A stretch of 64,000 bases of DNA from Sphingobacterium puteale (GCF_003627955.1 NZ_RBWS01000017.1:1-64000), one strand, 5' to 3'. Shown: positions 53,226 to 61,630, counted from the stretch's first letter. Notes: generated by a model not told the origin, from the sequence alone. Numbers and translations: made by a program.

Positions 53226-53840
53226 ATGAAAATCGTTTTAAGAATCATTGGCTTATGTATAGCCATTATGGCCTGGAGCATGGTGATCCAGGCACAGGAC
53301 AGCACTCAAAACCAGACACAGGCTGGGGATATTGACTTTGCAAGCAAGGCGACAGCAAGCAATAACTTTGAAATCCAGGCTGCAAATATTGCGTTGACCA
53401 AGTCGCAGGATCAAAATATTAAACAATATGCACAGATGATCGTTGATGACCATACAGCAGCCGGCAACGAACTGGCTACATTGGTGAAAAATAAAAACTG
53501 GCAATTAAGCACACCCGATAACCAAAACTATAGCCAATTGATCGATCAGCTGAACAATGCTGATCCAGCCAACTTTGATCGGACCTACGTTGATCTGATG
53601 GCCACAAGCCACCAAGACGCCATTACACTATTTAAAGACGCGAGCACTGGTACCGCAACTACAGATGCTGATCTGCGCAAATTTGCAACCGATAAAATTC
53701 CAGCTTTTCAAAAGCATCTCGATCAAATCAAGAATATGCAACCTGCAGACAATAACACGCCAAAAGATACGCTAAAAAATATGGGGCCTAGCGTGCCCAA
53801 TCCGGCAAAATCAAAAATACCGAAACCAGGTTTAAAATAA
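53226..53840 (+). CDS. DUF4142 periplasmic protein
   Basis: The 204-residue protein has a signal peptide ending SMVIQAQ. A ferritin-like DUF4142 helical bundle follows: DIDFASKATASNNFEIQAANIALTKSQDQNIKQYAQMIVDDHTAAGNELATL, with conserved His in DDH and ATSHQDAI, and a closing AFQKHLDQIKNM. A Pro/Lys-rich tail ends it. DUF4142 proteins are predicted periplasmic and are common in stress gene groups. It could form an operon with the micropeptide upstream. Confidence 0.85.
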   Translation: MKIVLRIIGLCIAIMAWSMVIQAQDSTQNQTQAGDIDFASKATASNNFEIQAANIALTKSQDQNIKQYAQMIVDDHTAAGNELATLVKNKNWQLSTPDNQNYSQLIDQLNNADPANFDRTYVDLMATSHQDAITLFKDASTGTATTDADLRKFATDKIPAFQKHLDQIKNMQPADNNTPKDTLKNMGPSVPNPAKSKIPKPGLK

Positions 53841-53915
53841 TATTGTATTACTCCAACTTTCCATTGGAGAGGGCAAAGCAATAGGCTTTGTCCTCCTCCT
53901 TTAAATAAAATACTT

Positions 53916-54404
53916 ATGGAACAAGCATTTGATTATATCCACGAACTTTTAAACAGACAGATGGCTTTACGGGCGAAAATTGAAGCCAGTCCCATTGCCG
54001 GAGAAATTCATTTCCGTTATGCTGACGATTACTACCAAGAAGAAGTTCGTAGCATGGGTCTTGCCATGATACGGGAAGGAATGAATGATGAAGGTGAACA
54101 GTTGGTTCTGGATTTTACACAAGAATATTACCCTGATCACCTTGACGATGAGCGTATGTGGATCCAGAAAATGATGCGCTATTTAAATGCGATCACCGAT
54201 ACATTAATCGATAATCTGCATGCTGAAGGCTACAAATGGTTACAGGGAAATGTCGATATGCCCAACGAACACGCTATATTCTATCCCTTATATGAACTCA
54301 ATGCCGATAGTCTACAATCGCTCGAATTGGCACTTAATACGATTGTTGATCTGAGTAAGCCTGATGAATTAGAAAATCTACAGGGCTGGCTTTATTATCG
54401 ATGA
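53916..54404 (+). CDS. Hypothetical acidic helical protein, 162 residues
   Basis: The protein is soluble and rich in Asp, Glu and aromatic residues, e.g. RYADDYYQEEVRSMGLAM and FTQEYYPDHLDDERMW, and is almost wholly helical by pattern. No signal peptide or recognised domain is present. It follows the DUF4142 gene by 75 nt on the same strand, and its last 10 nt overlap the end of a leftward small gene. Confidence 0.65.
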   Translation: MEQAFDYIHELLNRQMALRAKIEASPIAGEIHFRYADDYYQEEVRSMGLAMIREGMNDEGEQLVLDFTQEYYPDHLDDERMWIQKMMRYLNAITDTLIDNLHAEGYKWLQGNVDMPNEHAIFYPLYELNADSLQSLELALNTIVDLSKPDELENLQGWLYYR

Positions 54405-54688
54405 CCCGGAAGGGTTTGACTATGTTCCTGTCGTTGCCAGGCAAGGATACGTTTAACGCTATCCAGTTCGGTGTAATATCGATTCAGCTGTGCACGCCAC
54501 TGTTGCACATAATTCCTTACTGTCGCGAGCGGGGTCTCCGGTAAAGAGTCCCTTAGACTTGTTGAGTCTATAACTGTCCTACTCAAATCAGGAGTTTGTC
54601 CGTATAGCAATGCACAAAAGAGGCTCAGATAGACTAAGCTACCAAGCCTCTTAATGGTGTAGTTTGATATAATTATTCTTGCAGCCAT
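54395..54688 (-). CDS. Small secreted protein, 97 residues
   Basis: The N-terminus has a basic/hydrophobic signal (IKRLGSLVYLSLFCALLYGQ) with a probable cleavage after YG. The rest is polar and helical, with RNYVQQWRAQLNRYYTELDSVKRILAWQRQ as a coiled-coil candidate. No family was recognised. Its 3' end overlaps the convergent gene by 10 nt. It starts 18 nt downstream of a lipoprotein gene. Confidence 0.55.
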   Translation of the reverse strand: MAARIIISNYTIKRLGSLVYLSLFCALLYGQTPDLSRTVIDSTSLRDSLPETPLATVRNYVQQWRAQLNRYYTELDSVKRILAWQRQEHSQTLPGHR

Positions 54689-54706
54689 AAGCAGGTGAAG
54701 GTTTCG

Positions 54707-54919
54707 CTATTCAGGTTTTGCTGGGGATGGCTGCCTTTGCAAACTGTCGGTACTGTCCGAAGCGAGCGTATCGCCACCTGCCGGATCCGTCCGCCCATCA
54801 TCAGGTGTCATGGATGAATCATAAGAAACATTTGCGTCCGTTCCTTTGTTGCTACTATTGTCGCATCCCCATAATCCAAGAAGTAATACGACTAAAAAAC
54901 TGATCTTTTTCATGTGCAA
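54707..54919 (-). CDS. Small lipoprotein, 70 residues
   Basis: The protein has a clear lipobox (LLLGLWGC, Cys19) and a short polar body of Ser, Asp, Gly and Pro (SMTPDDGRTDPAGGDTLASD). It is probably an unstructured outer-membrane-anchored peptide of a type common in this island. It lies 18 nt upstream of a small secreted-protein gene and is probably cotranscribed with it. Confidence 0.7.
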   Translation of the reverse strand: MHMKKISFLVVLLLGLWGCDNSSNKGTDANVSYDSSMTPDDGRTDPAGGDTLASDSTDSLQRQPSPAKPE

Positions 54920-55133
54920 TTGTTTAAGTGTAAACTATTTGGATGTTGAACGCTATAGAAAAAGGAAAAGTTCTTCGAACTTCTACTTTAGGTAGTATCA
55001 ACAATAACACGTAGTACTACGTTTTCTGGAAATTACAAAATATCCCATGTTCTATTGATATCTTACGCCAATTTCCAGCTACCAGCCCAAGCCGACCTGC
55101 CAATACCATCGTAAATCAATCTGTATTCCACGC

Positions 55134-55385
55134 TTATTCTCCTTTCTTATCACGGTCAAGATTATCCAAAGGAACACCTTGTCCTATAGACGTGCTGTCA
55201 CGAAGTGTATCCGCAGGACGGCTACGATGGATATTATCTAGCGGAACACCGTGGTTTGTCTTTAAGGTATCTGTCGTGGTCATCGTTTCATTGGCATTTT
55301 TATTCGTTCTCTCCTGACACGCACTCAGTAAAAGTGCTATACTAAGAACGCTTATCATTAATTTTGATCTTTTCATTATGTCCAA
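55134..55385 (-). CDS. Small lipoprotein with GVPLDN repeats, 83 residues
   Basis: The lipobox is LLLSAC (Cys23). Starts at residue 1 or Met4 are both possible. The body holds two copies of a GVPLDN(I/L)xR motif (residues near 46-54 and 70-78) joined by a DTLRDSTS linker. The duplication suggests a short binding unit. The function is unknown. It is one of five short lipoproteins or secreted proteins within 54-62 kb. Confidence 0.7.
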   Translation of the reverse strand: MDIMKRSKLMISVLSIALLLSACQERTNKNANETMTTTDTLKTNHGVPLDNIHRSRPADTLRDSTSIGQGVPLDNLDRDKKGE

Positions 55386-55495
55386 TTTATAGTTGATATT
55401 TTTTGAATCATTAAGAGACCAGACCTTTCCATTTCCGCAGATGCAGTGCCTCTGTGGGTTGAGATCTTGTCGATAATTTTTATAGCTTTAACAGA

Positions 55496-56167
55496 TCAGT
55501 CCTTTCCGGTTTGCGCATGCGGTGCGTCCACAGGTTTAGATTCTGGCGATCCCTTTTGTCTGAGATAGATGGTAAAGAATACGATTGATAATACGGATAA
55601 AAATTCACTCTGCCAATTTTGAAAGGTTTCAAACCAAAACTCAGGCATCAGTAGATAAGCCAATGCAGCATGGGGCGGTAAACCATCAAGTTGCTGTTCC
55701 AAATTGTGTTGGCGCCAGCTACCGTAGAAATGTACTGCCCAACTGATCAAAAAAAGCAAAGCAAAGCAAATAAATAACGAAGAACTGTACATGCGCAACA
55801 ACCATCCTCCCTTCCGTACCGGATAGGGAGCATCAGGTCTGGGTATGGGTTCTCGGTCCACCGCCTCAGGTTCATCCAGCTTTTTGGATTCGGCAGATCC
55901 CCATTGCCTTAGTCCAACTGTGAGCATGACATAAAGCGCCATCTGCAAAAATTCACTTTCAAAATTTTCAAAAGTGGCCGAAATAAAATGCCCTGTGTTG
56001 AGATAGGGAAATAATGCCATAGGAGCTTGGTGGGCTTCTTGTAGTTCCTCGTTATGTACCTTCCAACCTGTAAAAAATTGCATGCCAAGTGCAAAAATAA
56101 AGAGCATTAAGAATACCAGACTTAAACCATTCCGGTATAAGAAGGAATAGGATTTTTTCGTTTTCAT
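55496..56167 (-). CDS. DUF6766-like membrane protein
   Basis: The 223-residue protein contains four membrane helices arranged as two similar halves. Each half has a first span (SLVFLMLFIFALGMQFFTGW; SLFICFALLFLISWAVHFYGSW), a periplasmic loop, a FENFESEFLQ or FQNWQSEFLS motif, a second span and a (R/K)xxGS(A/P)ESK end. The internal repeat is visible directly. The function is unknown. It is 23 nt upstream of no other gene but is followed by a DUF421 gene on the same strand upstream. Confidence 0.82.
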   Translation of the reverse strand: MKTKKSYSFLYRNGLSLVFLMLFIFALGMQFFTGWKVHNEELQEAHQAPMALFPYLNTGHFISATFENFESEFLQMALYVMLTVGLRQWGSAESKKLDEPEAVDREPIPRPDAPYPVRKGGWLLRMYSSSLFICFALLFLISWAVHFYGSWRQHNLEQQLDGLPPHAALAYLLMPEFWFETFQNWQSEFLSVLSIVFFTIYLRQKGSPESKPVDAPHAQTGKD

Positions 56168-56190
56168 AACTGTTACTTTAGAATAAAATG

Positions 56191-56676
56191 CTATACTTTT
56201 GATTTCAATGTGAAACTAATGCGGCCATTAGGTTCCATGAGCGCAATATCAACCTCGTCGAGATGTTTACTGTGGGTTTCCAAACGCAAACTGGTCAGCA
56301 AATCTGTTCGGCTGACTCCTAAGCGATCCATCTGGTCCCATTGAATCTGATCGTTTTTATACAATACTACTGGTTTCCCTTTAACAAGATTCCCTAAATA
56401 AGGAAGGCGGGTCGAAACTTGCGCCAGTACTTTATTCACAATAATCATCACGAAACCGGCAAATACCGTTGACATAAAGGGTGAAGCACCCACAATGCCC
56501 CGTGCTAATACCGCACCTAACACAATAATAATGACAAAATCGACGTCTGATTTTCTACCCAATATTCTGATACCCCCCAAACGAACTAAAAGCAGGGCAA
56601 CGATAAACATCATAAAGGCGCGCACGCCCATCTGAACCATGTTGAGCTCCTCGCCCATGCCAAATAAACTTTCCAT
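56191..56676 (-). CDS. DUF421 (YetF-like) membrane protein
   Basis: About 161 residues from Met at 56676 (MESLFGMGEELNM); a longer frame to 56706 adds ten basic residues. Three membrane helices are followed by a small soluble domain with GKPVVLYKNDQIQWDQMDRLGVSRTDLLTSLR, the DUF421 signature, and a closing VDIALMEPNGRISFTLK strand. The family is linked to stress and sporulation elsewhere, but its function is unresolved. It lies 23 nt upstream of the DUF6766 gene, and the two are likely one transcript. Confidence 0.88.
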   Translation of the reverse strand: MESLFGMGEELNMVQMGVRAFMMFIVALLLVRLGGIRILGRKSDVDFVIIIVLGAVLARGIVGASPFMSTVFAGFVMIIVNKVLAQVSTRLPYLGNLVKGKPVVLYKNDQIQWDQMDRLGVSRTDLLTSLRLETHSKHLDEVDIALMEPNGRISFTLKSKV

Positions 56677-56909
56677 TATTTTTTTGTTTAGTTTTAATTT
56701 GTTCAATAAGCAAAAAGAAAGCTGTTTATCTCGCTATTTATTTTTTAAAACAGTTCATCTTGCTCTTAATAGAACATCATTCAGCGTTAAAACAGTTTGC
56801 GTAAATGGAAATCAAGTACTTATACTCACCTCATATGTGGGGAATACCTTTTCACGATCCAAATCCAAACTACCTAGATTAAATAGCTGTTTAAGGTAAA
56901 AACGATACT

Positions 56910-57653
56910 ATGATAGATCTTGATAATCCCCCTGAGGAGTGCATCGCATTCTTCCAGGATACACTACAGCTTTTGCACACAAGTGGCAGCCCATTTTTGG
57001 TTGGTGGTGCGCTGGCGATGTTTCATTATACGGGGATTATTCGTCCCACCAAGGATCTGGATATTTTTTGCAAGAGCAGTGAATATCCGAATATCCTAAA
57101 ACATTTTGCGGCCAATGGTTATCAGACCGAATTGACCGATGTCCGTTGGCTTGCCAAAATCCATAAAGCTCCCTATTTTATTGACATTATATTTGATAGT
57201 GTCAATCATAATTGTACGGTGGAACAGGATTGGTATGAACGTGCACCTGAAGGGATATTATTTGATACACAGGTGCGCTATGTTCCGGCTGAGGAACTTG
57301 TCTGGTGCAAATTATATGTGCAGAATAGGGAACGTCATGATAGCGCTGATATCAATCATTTGTGGCTTCGCTATGGAAAACAGTTCGACTGGGATCATCT
57401 ACTGATGCGTATGGACCAGCACTGGCATCTCTTACTCGCACAGCTGATTATTTTCCAGTTTACTTATCCACATGATTATCGTGATATTATTCCAAGGCAT
57501 TTATTTGAGGAATTGATCAAACGTGCGCAGCAACAGTATGAACTCCCCCCCTGTCTCGAAAAAGTATGTTTGGGCCCGTTGATTGATCAGACACAATATC
57601 AAATTGATATCAAAGAATGGGAGTATAAATCATACACCATAAAAACAGTATAG
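56910..57653 (+). CDS. Nucleotidyltransferase-fold protein
   Basis: The 247-residue protein has a Pol-beta-type nucleotidyltransferase core: GGALAMFHYTGIIRPTKDLDIF with the GG at 32-33 and Asp49/Asp51 as metal ligands, then a third acidic position in the YFIDIIF strand. Such proteins transfer nucleotides to RNA, proteins or antibiotics. Its stop is 2 nt before the next ATG, so it is tightly coupled to a metallophosphoesterase. A toxin-like role is possible but not shown. Confidence 0.82.
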   Translation: MIDLDNPPEECIAFFQDTLQLLHTSGSPFLVGGALAMFHYTGIIRPTKDLDIFCKSSEYPNILKHFAANGYQTELTDVRWLAKIHKAPYFIDIIFDSVNHNCTVEQDWYERAPEGILFDTQVRYVPAEELVWCKLYVQNRERHDSADINHLWLRYGKQFDWDHLLMRMDQHWHLLLAQLIIFQFTYPHDYRDIIPRHLFEELIKRAQQQYELPPCLEKVCLGPLIDQTQYQIDIKEWEYKSYTIKTV

Positions 57654-57655
57654 CA

Positions 57656-58390
57656 ATGGCAAAGAAAACAACAATTGCAGCAATAGGTGATATCCATATG
57701 AATCAGAGCCAGCATGGAAAATGGAAAACGATATTTGAGGAGATTTCACAGAAAGCCAAGGTCCTGCTCTTATGTGGCGATCTGACAGATACAGGTGATG
57801 AAGAAGAAGCCGAAATGCTTGTTACGGAATTGCAGCATTTAAAACTTCCGGTTATCGCGGTGCTGGGCAATCATGACTATGAGAAAGGCCGTCAAAAACA
57901 GATCCGTCAGATTCTAACAGACCATAAAGTCACCGTCTTGGACGGCGAGGCAATTGTGGTCGAGGATATCGGCTTTGCAGGCGTCAAAGGGTTTGGCGGT
58001 GGCTTTGATCGCTATATGCTCTCAATGTTTGGCGAGGAAGCCATGAAAAGCTTTGTTCAGGAAGCAGTTAATGAGTCTCTCCTATTGGATCGGGCTCTGG
58101 CTAGGCTGGAGCAGGAACATACGGATATAAAAAAGGTTGCACTACTTCATTATGCCCCGATTGCGGATACCGTGGCGGGCGAGCCCAAGGAGATTTATCC
58201 TTTTTTAGGTTCAACGCATCTGATGGAACCACTTCAGCGCCGGAATGTCGATGTCGCCTTCCATGGACATGCCCATGCAGGAAAATTTAAGGCGCAGTCG
58301 CCCACAGGCATCCCCATCTATAACGTGGCTGTTCCTGTGTTGAAGGCCCATCACGGAGATGAAACCAGTTTTGCCCTTATCGACATCTAG
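57656..58390 (+). CDS. Metallophosphoesterase
   Basis: The 244-residue cytoplasmic protein has the calcineurin-like motifs GDIHMN (Asp12, His14), GDLTDTGD (Asp42), GNHDY (Asn72, His73), a late LLHYAP and HGHAHAG. It hydrolyses phosphoesters with two metals. It follows the nucleotidyltransferase gene by 2 nt, so the pair is translated together and may add and remove the same modification. Confidence 0.88.
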   Translation: MAKKTTIAAIGDIHMNQSQHGKWKTIFEEISQKAKVLLLCGDLTDTGDEEEAEMLVTELQHLKLPVIAVLGNHDYEKGRQKQIRQILTDHKVTVLDGEAIVVEDIGFAGVKGFGGGFDRYMLSMFGEEAMKSFVQEAVNESLLLDRALARLEQEHTDIKKVALLHYAPIADTVAGEPKEIYPFLGSTHLMEPLQRRNVDVAFHGHAHAGKFKAQSPTGIPIYNVAVPVLKAHHGDETSFALIDI

Positions 58391-58417
58391 CGTGACACAT
58401 AACCTTTCTGGTCCAGC

Positions 58418-58934
58418 TCAATTTACATCTCCTTTTGAAGCGTCTTTTCGTTTTAAGATCTGCTTCAACTGGGCATGCAAAGTGATCATATTCCCTACAA
58501 GAAGCCGTTCTTTTAATCCTGCCCGAAAACGTTTTTTCATAATGCGCTTTACCAATTGGTGACTTACCTCGCCTTTTTCCTGCACTTTCCCAAGCCAGCG
58601 GAGCGAGAAAAATGCGAGTATGGAAGCCAGCAAAAATAGAAAGTTCCATTCATGCAAATAAATCAATTTTGCGACCGACTGCAGATTAGGGCTTTTCCAG
58701 GAGATACTGATCTGTAGTTCACGCGTGGCGAAATAGTCAACCAACAAACCGCCCAATACTGGTCCCAAGGCCGTAAAAAATGAAGCGACCATATTTTTTA
58801 CGGTAATATAAATAATGGCATCAGTTTTTGGTGCAAGTTTCAGCCCGATATTGGTGAGCGCCAGATTAATGCCGCCCGTAGAAATTCCCGTCATGACGTG
58901 CAATAGCACCAAAAGGATCATATTAGGCAGTGCC
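58418..58934 (-). pseudogene. C-terminal fragment of MFS transporter
   Basis: The frame carries the last third of an MFS transporter: MTGISTGGINLALTNIGLKLAP, GPVLGGLLVDYF, WNFLFLLASILAFFSLRWLG and a basic tail. The first eight or so helices are missing. At about 58935 the sequence joins directly to the N-terminal part of a GT9 gene, so one deletion explains both fragments. Confidence 0.75.
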
Positions 58935-59115
58935 CGGGAAAGGCAACAAATTTGTCCACATAATCAAAGCGCTTTATGAATGGTTCCATGTGCGGAAGAC
59001 CGATAAAGTATAAGGTCGACTTCGGATAATTATACTTCATTGTGGCAATAGCTGGCATAGCACAAAGCATATCACCCAATTGAAGCGTACGGAAAACAGC
59101 TATTTTATGCATCAT
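58918..59115 (-). pseudogene. N-terminal fragment of glycosyltransferase family 9 gene
   Basis: The 65-codon frame begins as a GT9/heptosyltransferase: MHKIAVFRTLQLGDMLCAMP, PKSTLYFIGLPHMEPFIKRFDYVDKFVAFPG. It then runs into unrelated codons and stops. GT9 proteins have about 330 residues, so 80% is lost. The break point lies next to the MFS fragment, in the other frame. Confidence 0.75.
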
Positions 59116-59240
59116 GATTGTTTACACAATGGACATCACCTGGGGACAAAGCGTTTGCCACGAGACGGTATAAATTACTATTTATACAAACTTTCCTACG
59201 GAAAGATCCGTTCCATGTATATACACTAACATATAATTAC

Positions 59241-59780
59241 ATGGAAAAACTAAAAGACAAGAAAATTGCCATACTCGTTGCCGATGGATTTGAAGAGATC
59301 GAGTTGAGCAGTCCAAAAGAAGCATTGGAAAATGCTGGCGCCAAGACCTATATTATATCCCCCTCAAAAGATAAAGTCAGGGCTAAACAAGGTGATGAAT
59401 GGTCAGGCGATTACCCCATAGATGTTAATCTGCAAGAGGCAGAGGAAAATAAATACGATGCACTGCTCTTACCAGGCGGGGTAATCAATCCGGATAAACT
59501 ACGGACTAATAAATCTGCCATTGCACTGGTGAATGCATTCTGGGAACGTGACAAACCCATCGCTGCCATCTGCCATGGGCCTCAGCTGCTGATCAACGCC
59601 GATCTCGTACGGGGTAAAAAGATGACTTCGGTAGAAGCCATAAAAATGGACCTGATCAATGCAGGGGCCGATTGGGAAGACAGTGCCGTGGTTGTAGATG
59701 AGGGACTGATAACCAGCCGTACGCCAGATGATCTTCCTGAGTTCAATAAAGCAATGATTAAAGCATTCGGAAAGGTATGA
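59241..59780 (+). CDS. DJ-1/PfpI family protein (type 1 glutamine amidotransferase-like)
   Basis: About 179 residues from MEKLKDKKIAILVADGF; a longer frame to 59118 adds 41 residues that do not look coding and overlap the upstream divergent start. The catalytic Cys111-His112 is in AAICHGPQLL, with Glu18 or Glu19 in FEEIELSSP. It resembles YhbO/PfpI stress proteins, some of which act as protein deglycases or chaperones. It is divergent from the GT9 remnant. Confidence 0.9.
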   Translation: MEKLKDKKIAILVADGFEEIELSSPKEALENAGAKTYIISPSKDKVRAKQGDEWSGDYPIDVNLQEAEENKYDALLLPGGVINPDKLRTNKSAIALVNAFWERDKPIAAICHGPQLLINADLVRGKKMTSVEAIKMDLINAGADWEDSAVVVDEGLITSRTPDDLPEFNKAMIKAFGKV

Positions 59781-59884
59781 TCTTTGAAAAGGCGTAGAAG
59801 TACAGCATATTTACGTAATAAATCGGTCAACGTTTGAGGTCATGAAGCTGTTCAAGTAATAAGTAATACATAAATCAACATATT

Positions 59885-60133
59885 ATGAATACGGCAAAAC
59901 ATACGGCCAGCAGCACGTCCAAAGGACAGGCGCAAGGCAACACCAACAAAAGTAAAAGTATGAACTCAAGTCATGCAAAAAGTTCATCTACTCCAAAGAG
60001 TGCCGAAAATGGTAGTGCTAGTAAAACAAAGGACGAACTCTTGCAAATGGCGAAAAAATTGGAGATTATCGGCCGCCATGACATGAGCAAAGATGAACTG
60101 ATCAAGGCAATTGACAAGCACAAAAAGAATTAA
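59885..60133 (+). CDS. Small basic protein with Rho N-terminal/SAP-like domain
   Basis: The 82-residue protein has a disordered Ser/Lys/Thr-rich N-terminal half and a C-terminal helix-turn-helix-like SAP motif: KTKDELLQMAKKLEIIGRHDMSKDELIKAIDKH. This motif binds nucleic acid in Rho N-terminal domains. It is probably a DNA- or RNA-associated stress protein. A good terminator follows 8 nt after the stop. Confidence 0.75.
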   Translation: MNTAKHTASSTSKGQAQGNTNKSKSMNSSHAKSSSTPKSAENGSASKTKDELLQMAKKLEIIGRHDMSKDELIKAIDKHKKN

Positions 60134-60140
60134 TGCATAA

Positions 60141-60171
60141 AAAGGTGATCTGTTAGAGGTCACCTTTTTTT
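60141..60171 (+). terminator. Intrinsic terminator
   Basis: An 8-bp stem (AAAGGTGA / TCACCTTT) with an 11-nt loop is followed by T residues. It terminates the SAP-like gene, and its right arm overlaps the end of the leftward small gene. Confidence 0.85.
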
Positions 60172-60369
60172 ACCTTTTTCGCTGGGCTGGTCCGTGGGAT
60201 CATTCGGCATATCATTAAGTTGCTCTGCCTGCGGATCCACCCCCGCCTCTGCATCACCATCGTCTTTATGATTCACCTTTTTTTGCACTTCTCCTTCTAC
60301 TCCGAGTTTGACCTTTTTCTTCTTTTCCATTTCCTTTCCAATCAGCCTATTTTCATTTTTTGTTGCCAT
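60160..60369 (-). CDS. Highly charged hypothetical protein, 69 residues
   Basis: The frame begins MATKNENRLIGKEMEKKKKV and continues as Lys/Glu/Asp/Pro-rich, probably disordered sequence (DDGDAEAGVDPQAEQLND, PTDQPSEKGKKR). No domain was recognised. Codon usage and a matching start support it, but its 3' end overlaps the terminator of the opposite gene. It lies just downstream of a response regulator. Confidence 0.5.
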   Translation of the reverse strand: MATKNENRLIGKEMEKKKKVKLGVEGEVQKKVNHKDDGDAEAGVDPQAEQLNDMPNDPTDQPSEKGKKR

Positions 60370-60382
60370 AATTGTTTAATTT

Positions 60383-61039
60383 TTAGTGTAAAAGCATATG
60401 ATGAAAGCCAAACCGAACTAGCCCGGCTGTATTTCTTGTATGTGTTTTTTCAATTAGCCGCTGCCGGTGTCCCTCCACCGTACGCTTGCTCAAAAAGATG
60501 CGGTCAGCGATTTCGGCATTGGTATAGCCTTCAGAAATCAGTTCAAGTACAGCTAGTTCCCGTTCAGAAATATCGTACTTGGCAAGGATATAGCCCTTAT
60601 CGGACGTATTTGCTATGTATTGACGATAATTTTCTACGCAAGATATGCCCAACGAGACGCTGAGGTATTTTTCCCCATTTGCGATCTGGCGGATACCAAA
60701 TAGTACTTCATCGGCAGAACTATCTTTAACCAGATAGCCATCTCCACCTGCGTTCAATACGTCATAGACGGTTTGTATATCATTCAACATGGATAACGCA
60801 AGGATTTTTGTTTGTGGATACTTTTCTTTGATATGTGCGATCAGTGAAATTCCATCCATTTCTTCCATCTTAACATCTGTCAGAATCAGATCCGGCCCTT
60901 GATTTCTGGTTAAAAAATCAAGGGCCATCTCACCGCTCTCGACATCAGCCAATACAGCCATATCTTTTTGAGACTCCAGAATCAGTCGAAAACCATTTCT
61001 AACTAAATGATGGTCGTCTACAAGCATTAACTGTATCAT
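60383..61039 (-). CDS. NarL/FixJ-type response regulator, paralogue
   Basis: The 218-residue protein has a receiver domain with MLVDDHHLVRNGFR, phosphoacceptor Asp55 in ILTDVKMEEMDG and Lys in YLVKDSS. A LuxR helix-turn-helix follows: ISERELAVLELISEGYTNAEIADRIFLSKRTVEGHRQRLIEKTHTRNTAGL. Its HTH differs from that of the regulator at 52.2-52.8 kb by only a few residues. Two tandem dyads lie 28-57 nt upstream. The cognate kinase could be the one at the window end, but that is a guess. Confidence 0.92.
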   Translation of the reverse strand: MIQLMLVDDHHLVRNGFRLILESQKDMAVLADVESGEMALDFLTRNQGPDLILTDVKMEEMDGISLIAHIKEKYPQTKILALSMLNDIQTVYDVLNAGGDGYLVKDSSADEVLFGIRQIANGEKYLSVSLGISCVENYRQYIANTSDKGYILAKYDISERELAVLELISEGYTNAEIADRIFLSKRTVEGHRQRLIEKTHTRNTAGLVRFGFHHMLLH

Positions 61040-61066
61040 AGCTTTTTCTTTAAATGAACTTAATGT

Positions 61067-61095
61067 CCTATCGAAATAGGTCCTAATAAAATAGG
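61067..61095. promoter_or_regulatory. Two tandem dyads upstream of response regulator
   Basis: CCTATCGAAATAGG (61067-61080) and CCTAATAAAATAGG (61082-61095) are 14-bp near-copies, each with CCTA/TAGG symmetry, spaced 15 bp apart, about one and a half helical turns. They lie 28-57 nt before the regulator start and suggest an autoregulatory operator. Confidence 0.5.
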
Positions 61096-61223
61096 AACAT
61101 AGCTAAACTGTAAAAAGTTTTTTACAATGCGAGATAGCCTTTTAGGTGATTTAAATCTGTATATTTTTTCATCGAACAATATGTAGGTAAAATTTTAAAT
61201 GGCAAACGTTTCCTGATTTACAC

Positions 61224-61242
61224 CTGTTCCATAAAAGAACAG
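61224..61242. promoter_or_regulatory. Inverted repeat upstream of lipoprotein gene
   Basis: CTGTTC and GAACAG arms with a 7-nt spacer lie 50 nt before the ATG at 61293. They could be an operator half-site pair. Confidence 0.3.
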
Positions 61243-61292
61243 CTATTTTTCAACAAATGGATATAGTGTATTGAAAACAAAACCGAAAGAAA

Positions 61293-61508
61293 ATGAATAA
61301 AATGATCAAATCAATTTTTGCGGGTGCTATTTTACTCTCCATGTTTGCCTGTAATGGCGCGCAGACGGATGATCAAAAGTCAAGGGAATTGATGCGTGAC
61401 TCCGTAGCGAATGACACCACTACGATTCAATACAGGGATACAACGTCAAGCGAATCGCGGGGAGAGATTCCACCAACGCCACAACCGGATACATCAACAA
61501 AAAAATAA
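61293..61508 (+). CDS. Small lipoprotein, 71 residues
   Basis: The protein has a signal and lipobox (LLSMFAC, Cys20), then a polar, Asp/Thr/Ser-rich body (DSVANDTTTIQYRDTTSSES) ending PPTPQPDTSTKK. It is probably a disordered outer-membrane lipoprotein, similar in plan to the ones at 54.7 and 55.1 kb. A strong terminator follows about 100 nt after its stop. Confidence 0.72.
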   Translation: MNKMIKSIFAGAILLSMFACNGAQTDDQKSRELMRDSVANDTTTIQYRDTTSSESRGEIPPTPQPDTSTKK

Positions 61509-61604
61509 AACGATTTAATCCCGAGCGTTGTTTATTAACTGATTATAGCATAATTTATATGTGCTCCCCCGTCGGGAGATGGACGGAGATCGATTTATTG
61601 TAGG

Positions 61605-61630
61605 AAGCTAGACACGCTTGTGTCTAGCTT
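61605..61630 (+). terminator. Intrinsic terminator
   Basis: A perfect 11-bp stem (AAGCTAGACAC / GTGTCTAGCTT, GCTT loop) is followed by TTTT. It ends the lipoprotein transcript and may also serve the convergent DUF4230 gene. Confidence 0.88.
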
